Shown in pieces: positions 8,133 through 13,139 of a stretch of 13,139 nucleotides of DNA. Position 1 is the stretch's first letter. Every line of letters begins with the position of its first letter. Source of the stretch: MFZZ01 sp964610165 (GTDB taxonomy: Bacteria > Patescibacteriota > Microgenomatia > UBA1406 > GWC2-37-13). The translations under genes were made by a program, and so were the position numbers. The stretch is taken from NCBI GenBank assembly GCA_964610165.1, contig CAZSUZ010000032.1, forward strand, positions 1 through 13,139, read 5' to 3'. The notes under the pieces are model-generated. The model made no database searches. It worked only from the letters and a program-made list of their open reading frames with translations, and had not been told where the DNA came from.

Positions 8133-8314
8133 AACATGTACGTTACAAATATCCAAAAACTAGCGCCAGCTATAAAAGCTAGAATGGATAACCCTAAGAT
8201 AATATTATATTTGTCAAATAATTTTGGTAATGAATCTCTTCCTGGAGATTCTACACTTGCTGCATTCTTTTTGAGTTTATCCATATTTAAAGGAGTATTG
8301 TTATTTGTTTCCAT
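8129..8314 (-). CDS. small membrane protein of 61 residues, coupled to surface protein A
   Basis: Unrecognised. Residues 1-36 are polar and charged (METNNN start, KLKK at 13-16) and residues about 37-60 form one hydrophobic span reaching the C-terminus, so it looks like a tail-anchored membrane protein with its N-terminus in the cytosol. The ATG at 8314 is chosen over an extension to 8365, because a CATAAT box ends 6 nt before it and the extension would run into the end of surface protein B. Its TGA overlaps the ATG of surface protein A (ATGA, 4 nt), which suggests coupled translation of the two. It could be a partner or escort of that protein, but nothing in the sequence proves this. Confidence 0.75.
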   Translation of the reverse strand: METNNNTPLNMDKLKKNAASVESPGRDSLPKLFDKYNIILGLSILAFIAGASFWIFVTYML

Positions 8315-8320
8315 ATATCT

Positions 8321-8326
8321 ATTATG
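8321..8326 (-). promoter_or_regulatory. -10 box of the small-protein/surface protein A operon
   Basis: CATAAT on the minus strand, 6 nt before the ATG at 8314, in the 34 bp between this gene and surface protein B. A partial -35 (TTGCTA, 4 of 6 matches to TTGACA) lies 16 nt upstream. Transcription would start at about the A of the ATG. Confidence 0.5.
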
Positions 8327-8348
8327 ACAAATTAATGATAAATAGCAA

Positions 8349-10472
8349 TTAAAGTAATAGTCCAATTAATATTAATCCAATTGGGACAGCAATAATTACC
8401 CATGGTGTAATACCTGGTGGTTGTTCGTTTACTTCAAGTTTAGTAATTGGTGTATTAGTTGGATACTGTGTATAAGTAGGAATTGGTGTGTATGTTGGCA
8501 TTGGTGAATTTGTTGGTGCAGGCGTATTTGTTGGTATTACTGTGTTAGTTGGTAGTGGTGTATTGGTTGGAGCTGGTGTATTAGTTGGTAATGGTGTAGG
8601 TGTTGCGGTTGGAGTATTTGTAAGTGCTGGTGTATTTGTGGGTGTTGCAGGAGGTGTTGTTGGTGTTGGAGTTGCTGTTGGAACTTCGCAGTTACCATTA
8701 CTGTATCCAGTTGCATTTTCATCAATTGCAAAACCTATACCACCTGGCCATCGTGTTGGTGGTGCAGGATTTGTATATTGTGATCTTGGATTAAAACATT
8801 CAAGAGGACTATCATTTACATTAGGGTCTGTGTTATACACATCAATCTGTCCAATTTCACAGTTATTAAGTGCCATTTTTAATTCTTTTGTTTCACCAGG
8901 AGCTAAGGTAAATTCAACAATTGAAGCGGTTGGATCATAAATACCTTTTTGACAATTTGGATCATTAACTTCATCGCCATCTAAACATGTTTCACATTTA
9001 TATTTCCCTTTTACAATTCTTCCTGGCTCATATTCGCATCTAAATACAACAGAGGTTAAATCATCGATTGTTTGATTAGTATTATTAGTAACTCTGATAA
9101 CAGTTGAATCATAAGGATCTGAGCCTGCATCACAAACAAGTTGACCTGCAGTTTGAGGAATGTTTGGTAAAGTTGGGAATGGTGTAGCACCATTTGCCGG
9201 ACCAGTAGGTGTAAGAGTTGTTGAAGCTTGTAATTCTATCCAAGAACTAGATGGGAAAAAATATACGGTTTCATAAGCTTGAAGGACAATTGTATTATCT
9301 GTTGTGATCATATCTCCAGGCCCTTTTTGATTAGAAAGTGTTTTATATTCAGAGAGATTTATGTTATCAGTAAGATTAATAGTAACAGGATCGCCTGTTA
9401 TATTTGTAAATATACCGAAATAATTACTGTCTTTATAGGCTGTCATTCCGATGATTGGATCTATTTCGCGTGCAGCATTTCCATTAGTTGAGGTAAGATT
9501 TGGCCAAATTACTTCGGGTCGATTATGTAATAAATGAGCATAAGATAGAAGCATTTGACGTTCAAATACTGCCATTTTTGCATAATCTCCAGCGATTACA
9601 TATTTTATTGAAGCTTTATCTGTAGCGCCTTGTGTAGCTATTCCAGACATTAAAGCAGAGCTAATTATCCCATATCTTCTTGCTTGTTCTTCATTTATTA
9701 CTCCCCCTTCTTTAGTTTGAATATCAGATAACGCAAGTTTTGTATTAGCTGGATAATTAATTTCTATATTTGAATTACCTGGTTCATCGCTTGAAGCATC
9801 CCAGAAAGTATCAAACATTAATAGTACATTTTCTTTAATTGAAGTATTACCGTTTACTATGGTTTTAATACTTACAGCATTTAATTTTGGAGGTGGAGCT
9901 TTAGTTAACAGTTCTTTTACTTGTTCTCTAGGCCAGAATGTAAATTCTGCAGCATGGAATTTAACTTTTGGATATGTAGTTAATATAGGATCAATTTTTG
10001 TTACATCAAAATTATCATAATTGGTTATTTCTACAATAACTTCACTTGTATTAGTTCTATAATATTCAGCAAGTACAGGCTCTACATTTGTAAAATTTGT
10101 AAAAGAAAAATACCATCTGAATCCATTTGACTGCAGTCTTTGAAAATTTGTATTTTGAATAGTCTCAACAGTTGGATTGACAAGTTTAATGAAGACACTT
10201 TTTTCTACTGAATCCCGATTTGCTGATTTAAAAATATCATTAATTTCATTAATAATAGTGGTGTTAGTGATATCTGAAACAATAAAACCGAAACCTTGAT
10301 CTAATACACCAAGTTTATTATTACTTTGTAAACTTACATCAATTGACTGTGTATCATCAGCACGTGTTTGAGTTCTTACTTGATAATTTTGTATTGCTAA
10401 AGAGGCTAAAATAATTCCCAAACCAAAAAAGAAGGTTGCAAGCAGTATTTTTATTTTATCTTGTTTGGACAT
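8349..10472 (-). CDS. surface protein B: large ectodomain with glycosidase-like layout, Pro/Thr stalk, QPPGITPW anchor
   Basis: Exported protein of 707 residues. Residues about 8-27 form the N-terminal hydrophobic segment, followed by QNYQV and a possible cleavage site after TRA. Residues about 50-430 have the alternating strand/helix feel of a (beta/alpha)8 domain followed by a beta domain ending AYETVYFFP, a layout seen in clan GH-A glycosidases. The segment TKLALSDIQTKEGG resembles the strand bearing the nucleophile Glu in that clan, but here it has Asp (D250). No second catalytic acid could be placed, so activity is doubtful and the fold is inference. A Cys-containing domain (about 442-596) precedes the Pro/Thr stalk (597-677), QPPGITPW (684-691) and the terminal hydrophobic segment (692-707). 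The gene has no Shine-Dalgarno site; its promoter is unclear. It may be read from surface protein C or from a box near 10540. Confidence 0.85.
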   Translation of the reverse strand: MSKQDKIKILLATFFFGLGIILASLAIQNYQVRTQTRADDTQSIDVSLQSNNKLGVLDQGFGFIVSDITNTTIINEINDIFKSANRDSVEKSVFIKLVNPTVETIQNTNFQRLQSNGFRWYFSFTNFTNVEPVLAEYYRTNTSEVIVEITNYDNFDVTKIDPILTTYPKVKFHAAEFTFWPREQVKELLTKAPPPKLNAVSIKTIVNGNTSIKENVLLMFDTFWDASSDEPGNSNIEINYPANTKLALSDIQTKEGGVINEEQARRYGIISSALMSGIATQGATDKASIKYVIAGDYAKMAVFERQMLLSYAHLLHNRPEVIWPNLTSTNGNAAREIDPIIGMTAYKDSNYFGIFTNITGDPVTINLTDNINLSEYKTLSNQKGPGDMITTDNTIVLQAYETVYFFPSSSWIELQASTTLTPTGPANGATPFPTLPNIPQTAGQLVCDAGSDPYDSTVIRVTNNTNQTIDDLTSVVFRCEYEPGRIVKGKYKCETCLDGDEVNDPNCQKGIYDPTASIVEFTLAPGETKELKMALNNCEIGQIDVYNTDPNVNDSPLECFNPRSQYTNPAPPTRWPGGIGFAIDENATGYSNGNCEVPTATPTPTTPPATPTNTPALTNTPTATPTPLPTNTPAPTNTPLPTNTVIPTNTPAPTNSPMPTYTPIPTYTQYPTNTPITKLEVNEQPPGITPWVIIAVPIGLILIGLLL
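8352..8423 (-). other. C-terminal anchor module of surface protein B
   Basis: Encodes QPPGITPW (684-691), preceded by VNE, and the hydrophobic end ILIGLLL. It has the same layout and motif as in proteins A and C, with no charged tail. Confidence 0.8.
8442..8684 (-). repeat. Pro/Thr stalk repeat of surface protein B
   Basis: Codes for about 81 residues of PTNTP-type repeats, mostly a six-residue period (PAPTNT, PLPTNT). The membrane-proximal part changes to Tyr-bearing units (MPTYTPIPTYTQYPT), as in the stalks of proteins A and C. Confidence 0.85.
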
Positions 10473-10508
10473 ATTGTACAGTTATTGCCAAATTTCTTTC
10501 ACAGACAA

Positions 10509-10529
10509 TATACCTCGAGAAGAGGTATA
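10509..10529. promoter_or_regulatory. perfect 8-bp inverted repeat, operator or leader hairpin
   Basis: Arms TATACCTC (10509-10516) and GAGGTATA (10522-10529) flank a 5-base loop, in the 102 bp between surface proteins C and B. No T run follows in either direction, so it is not a standard terminator. A TATTAT box at 10539-10544 (minus strand) would put a transcription start at about 10532, right at the repeat. It may therefore be a repressor operator or a hairpin at the 5' end of a leader for surface protein B. Confidence 0.6.
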
Positions 10530-10538
10530 CGCACTTTA

Positions 10539-10544
10539 ATAATA
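10539..10544 (-). promoter_or_regulatory. possible -10 box for surface protein B
   Basis: TATTAT on the minus strand, about 66 nt before the start of surface protein B; the resulting leader would begin at the inverted repeat. A TTGCAT lies only 13 nt upstream, which is too close for a normal -35. The alternative TACAAT at 10473-10478 touches the ATG and would put the start site inside the gene. Neither is convincing. Confidence 0.3.
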
Positions 10545-10574
10545 CACGACTTTATTAATGCAATCCAATGAAAA

Positions 10575-11771
10575 TTAAAGCAGTAAACCAATAAGAATTA
10601 AACCTAAAGGTATAGCAAATAATGCCCAAGGAGTTATACCCGGTGGTTGTTCATTAACTGTTAAATTTTGAGGAAGTGAATTTGTATTTTGTGCCAGTTG
10701 TGTAGGCTGTGGTGTATAAGTTGGAATTAACGTATATGTTGGATATGGTGTAAAAGTTGGTTGTGGTGTTGGTGTAACCGTAGGGGTTGGAGTATTTGTA
10801 GGCGTTGGGGTACTAGTATTTGTTGGCGTAACTGTAGGCGTAGGTGTCAATGTAATTGTAGGTGTAGGTGTGTTTGTTTTTGTGGGTGTTGGCGTATATG
10901 TATTTGTAGGAATAGGTGTTGTTGTTGGAGTATTCGTGATTATTGGTGTATTTGTTGCTGTTGGTGTTTGTGATGGTGCATTTATTGAAGGTGATGGTGT
11001 ATTTGTTGGTTGAGAAGGATTTGGCGTGTTTGTTGCACCAGGTGTGTTTGATGGAGTAGGTGCTGTTGTAATATTTGAAATACCTTCATCAAAAAGATTA
11101 ATACCATCTATAAGAATAAGACTACCACCAGGACAATCTCTACAATCTACTTTATAAAAAATAGTCACTTTTGAACTCTGTGCAACAGTTTTTACATCGA
11201 CATTAACATCCGGAGGAACATATCTTAATTGTCTTGCCGGACCAGTATGCGTATTCCCCCACACTATATTGGGTGAAGTTGGATCATTGCCACCATAGGG
11301 ATCAATTCCTAATGTTCGGCTATAATGTGCAGGCGCATTATCCGGTCCAGGTGCTCCCCAATGCCAACTTGCACAGTATACTTTACCTTGCGTTACATTT
11401 ACTTGAGTATATGCACCAGCAGAATAGTTGTTATTTCCATTAGGCGTCATTACAATTTCACCCGGTCCCAAATTGGAAGCATGACTATCATCATTGACAA
11501 TAGTTGGATTACCATTAATTTTATATGTTCTCCACCCAACTGCTATTTCATCGCCACTAGATTTTTCCATCTGACAAGTTGCATTACTCAGCAATCCTCC
11601 ATCACAAATTGGTTTTTCAGCGAGTGTGGTAAGACATGCCTGTTCTGGAGTTGAGGCTGCTTGCGATTTTAGGTAAATTTGATAAGAATTTATAGCGAGT
11701 GATGCAAACAAAATAGCAAGACTAAAAAATACAAAAGAAAGAATAATTTTAATATTGTTTACTTTGGACAT
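10575..11771 (-). CDS. surface protein C: lectin-like ectodomain, Pro/Thr stalk, QPPGITPW anchor
   Basis: Exported protein of 398 residues. Residues about 7-27 are hydrophobic, then INSYQI and a possible cleavage site after SQA (about 36-38). The ectodomain to residue about 234 has several Cys residues and a beta-rich segment with CASWHWGAP and LGIDPYGGNDPTSPNIVWG. GIDPxGGxDxxSPxIVW patterns recall beta-sandwich, carbohydrate-binding-like domains of secreted bacterial proteins; that comparison is from memory and not certain. Residues 235-358 are a Pro/Thr stalk, the longest of the three, ending in PTFTPYPTYTLIPTYTP. QPPGITPW is at 375-382 and the hydrophobic end at 383-398. The start at 11771 lies 11 nt after TATAAT, and the gene begins 23 bp after the miaA stop. 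Confidence 0.85.
   Translation of the reverse strand: MSKVNNIKIILSFVFFSLAILFASLAINSYQIYLKSQAASTPEQACLTTLAEKPICDGGLLSNATCQMEKSSGDEIAVGWRTYKINGNPTIVNDDSHASNLGPGEIVMTPNGNNNYSAGAYTQVNVTQGKVYCASWHWGAPGPDNAPAHYSRTLGIDPYGGNDPTSPNIVWGNTHTGPARQLRYVPPDVNVDVKTVAQSSKVTIFYKVDCRDCPGGSLILIDGINLFDEGISNITTAPTPSNTPGATNTPNPSQPTNTPSPSINAPSQTPTATNTPIITNTPTTTPIPTNTYTPTPTKTNTPTPTITLTPTPTVTPTNTSTPTPTNTPTPTVTPTPQPTFTPYPTYTLIPTYTPQPTQLAQNTNSLPQNLTVNEQPPGITPWALFAIPLGLILIGLLL
10578..10649 (-). other. C-terminal anchor module of surface protein C
   Basis: Encodes QPPGITPW (375-382), preceded by VNE, and the hydrophobic end ILIGLLL. Motif and spacing match proteins A and B exactly: 16 residues from the W to the C-terminus in all three. 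Confidence 0.8.
10698..11069 (-). repeat. Pro/Thr stalk repeat of surface protein C
   Basis: About 124 residues of TPTPT, TNTP and SPS-type low-complexity coding repeat. The membrane-proximal end switches to Tyr/Phe-bearing units (PTFTP, PTYTL, PTYTP), as in the other two stalks. Confidence 0.85.
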
Positions 11772-11782
11772 TGGTTACATAC

Positions 11783-11788
11783 ATTATA
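11783..11788 (-). promoter_or_regulatory. -10 box of surface protein C
   Basis: TATAAT on the minus strand ends 11 nt before the ATG at 11771, inside the 23 bp between miaA and this gene. A TG lies two bases upstream of the hexamer (TGATTATAAT). No Shine-Dalgarno sequence is present, so the transcript would have a leader of only a few bases. Confidence 0.6.
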
Positions 11789-11794
11789 ATCACG

Positions 11795-12724
11795 TTATTT
11801 CATCTCGTGCCATACAATATGTTGATCTTTTTTCATAAATGTTAGTTGTCTTTTTGCATATTGGAGTTCTTTAATAATCCATTCCTTTTTCATATCTTTT
11901 AATGAACGTTTATGTTGCAGATGTTCAATTATTTGACTATACCCTATTGTTTTTAAACCAGGACTATCTGTTGGGTATTGAGTTAGTAATGATACTACTT
12001 CATCAATTGCACCATTATTCAATCGTTCGTCAACACGATTGCTAATTATTTCATGTAATGCTTCTTTTACATTATATTTAAATCCAATCATTACAATTTT
12101 AAAGTCAGGAAACAATTTATGTAAAGGTAATTCAGTCTTTTTTTCTTGCTTTTCTCCTTTCATGATTTCAATTTTACGAATTAATCTATGAGGATTATTT
12201 CTATCACTATGGTTTAGCTTATCTAAAATGAGTGGATCTAATTTAAATATTATATTTTGTAATTCGTATACAGATTTAGTATTTAATTCTTCACGAAGTT
12301 TTGGATTTGGCTCCACAAATGTATCAACAGTGCCATACAACAAATGTTTTAAATAAAAATAGGTTCCACCTACAATAACTGGCGTTTTGCCTCTTGTAAT
12401 AATATCTTGTAAAACGTGTAAGGCACAGTTTCTATAATCAAATGTTGAAAAAACTTTATCTGGAGAAATAATGTCATACAACCAAATAGGAATATTTGAT
12501 TCTGTAAAAGTATAATAACCAATATCGAAATTATTTAAATTTTCTTTTAGCACAAAATTATTATTAGTTTTTTCTAGTTCTTTACCAGTAATAATATTGA
12601 GATGTTTATATATTTGTCTAGAATCACAGTTTATTAGCTCGCCATTAACCCTTTTTGCAAGTTCAATTGCATAAGAAGTTTTACCAGTTGCTGTTTGACC
12701 AGTTACTACATATATATGTTTCAT
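11795..12724 (-). CDS. miaA: tRNA dimethylallyltransferase
   Basis: Transfers a dimethylallyl group to N6 of A37 in tRNAs that read codons starting with U, the first step toward the ms2i6A modification. The 309 residues are full length. Visible motifs are the P-loop TGQTATGKT (8-16), DSRQIY (34-39), GGTYFY (119-124; the usual form is GGTGLY, with the Thr kept), NPHRLIRKIE (177-186), IGYSQIIEHL and the closing YAKRQLTFMKK. Between ITGKE and IWLYDIISPDK lies a stretch longer than in the E. coli protein, a variant I associate with CPR bacteria. Its ATG overlaps the folD TGA (ATGA), so the two are probably translated in a coupled way from one transcript. No Shine-Dalgarno site is visible. Confidence 0.95.
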   Translation of the reverse strand: MKHIYVVTGQTATGKTSYAIELAKRVNGELINCDSRQIYKHLNIITGKELEKTNNNFVLKENLNNFDIGYYTFTESNIPIWLYDIISPDKVFSTFDYRNCALHVLQDIITRGKTPVIVGGTYFYLKHLLYGTVDTFVEPNPKLREELNTKSVYELQNIIFKLDPLILDKLNHSDRNNPHRLIRKIEIMKGEKQEKKTELPLHKLFPDFKIVMIGFKYNVKEALHEIISNRVDERLNNGAIDEVVSLLTQYPTDSPGLKTIGYSQIIEHLQHKRSLKDMKKEWIIKELQYAKRQLTFMKKDQHIVWHEMK

Positions 12725-13139
12725 ACTTGTTTAGTAGCATCAATTACATTTTTGTAGAGATACAGAACATCTAAAGGTCCAAGGCCACCTGGCGTTTCTG
12801 TATAAAAACTTGCAATATTTTGAATTTCTTCTTCATCATAATCCCCTTTTAAAATGCCATTTTCTTTACGAAGTCCCACATTTAATAACACAACACCATT
12901 TTTAATATTGCTTTTATTAATAATTTTTGAACCAGTTGCAGTAATAATAATGTCTGCATTTTTATACAAATTATCTGCATTCTGAGTTTTTGAATCCGTC
13001 ATAACGTACGGAATTTGTAGAGTATCAAAGGCTTTTGCAATTGGAGCTCCACCAGTTGGGCCACGTCCTGCAATTACTATAGATTTATTCTGTAAAGACG
13101 ATTTAAAAAACTCAGTATCTTTTTCAAAATCTACAATTA
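12721..13139 (-). CDS. folD: methylenetetrahydrofolate dehydrogenase/cyclohydrolase, C-terminal part (5' end outside window)
   Basis: Bifunctional cytosolic enzyme interconverting 5,10-methylene-, 5,10-methenyl- and 10-formyl-tetrahydrofolate. The frame is open from 12721 to the right edge of the window, giving 138 C-terminal residues; an internal ATG at 13002 is not the start, because homology continues upstream of it. The dinucleotide-binding loop reads SIVIAGRGPTGGAPIAKAF, in place of the usual GRSxxVGxPxA. This is followed by NADIIITATG, VVLLNVG and the signature TPGGLGPLDV (usual form PGGVGPMT). The catalytic Lys region lies in the missing N-terminal half. The TGA overlaps the miaA ATG. 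The Rossmann loop and the PGG motif together make the assignment solid, although both are variant. Confidence 0.92.
   Translation of the reverse strand, partial: IVDFEKDTEFFKSSLQNKSIVIAGRGPTGGAPIAKAFDTLQIPYVMTDSKTQNADNLYKNADIIITATGSKIINKSNIKNGVVLLNVGLRKENGILKGDYDEEEIQNIASFYTETPGGLGPLDVLYLYKNVIDATKQV

Noticed and set aside
8133..8156. TTG start 8 codons upstream for surface protein A
   Set aside because: The ATG at 8132 overlaps the upstream stop as ATGA and gives an N-terminus like those of the paralogues (basic residues, then the hydrophobic span).
8315..8365. N-terminal extension of the 61-residue protein to 8365
   Set aside because: It would overlap the coding end of surface protein B and run through the likely -10 box; the ATG at 8314 fits the leaderless spacing.
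8488..8940. Plus-strand 150-codon open frame opposite surface protein B
   Set aside because: It is the same antisense effect of the stalk repeat, with no promoter-like box or homology.
10761..10973. Plus-strand Cys/Trp/Arg-rich open frame opposite surface protein C
   Set aside because: Its composition is an artefact of reading the stalk repeat in another frame.

Overview
The window is an AT-rich, tightly packed bacterial chromosome segment, most likely from a Patescibacteria/CPR genome of the Microgenomates type. That assignment is inference. It rests on the low GC, near-absent spacers, missing Shine-Dalgarno sites, a LepA with the variant RNPISRERGITIKLAP block, and secreted proteins with long Pro/Thr stalks. 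TGA is used as a stop (for example by folD and the 61-codon gene), so the recoded TGA=Gly lineages are excluded. No stretch over 300 bases lacks a gene, and I saw no tRNA, rRNA, CRISPR array or insertion sequence.

Positions 23-6974 are mostly plus-strand: adenosylhomocysteinase (ahcY), pyruvate kinase (pyk), an unrecognised 618-residue protein, and elongation factor 4 (lepA). One minus-strand orphan of 191 codons is wedged between ahcY and pyk; its stop abuts the ahcY stop and its start lies 5 bp from the pyk start. The strand switches in the 63 bp after lepA, and everything from 7038 to the right end is on the minus strand.

Read in transcription order, the minus-strand block is folD (5' end outside the window), miaA, surface protein C, surface protein B, a 61-residue membrane protein, and surface protein A. 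folD/miaA and the small protein/surface protein A are each joined by an ATGA stop-start overlap. The surface proteins have unrelated ectodomains but share a module: an N-terminal hydrophobic segment followed by a YQV/YQI motif, a Pro/Thr stalk, a Tyr-bearing PTYTP sub-repeat, and a C-terminal QPPGITPW motif running into a hydrophobic segment that ends the protein with no basic tail. This looks like a sorting or anchoring system distinct from LPXTG and PEP-CTERM and is the most interesting content here.

Several genes have a TATAAT-like box only 6-11 nt upstream of the start codon and no Shine-Dalgarno sequence, pointing to leaderless transcription. The housekeeping genes cover the methyl cycle (ahcY), one-carbon folate metabolism (folD), glycolysis (pyk), tRNA modification (miaA) and translation (lepA); they look like neighbours rather than one pathway.
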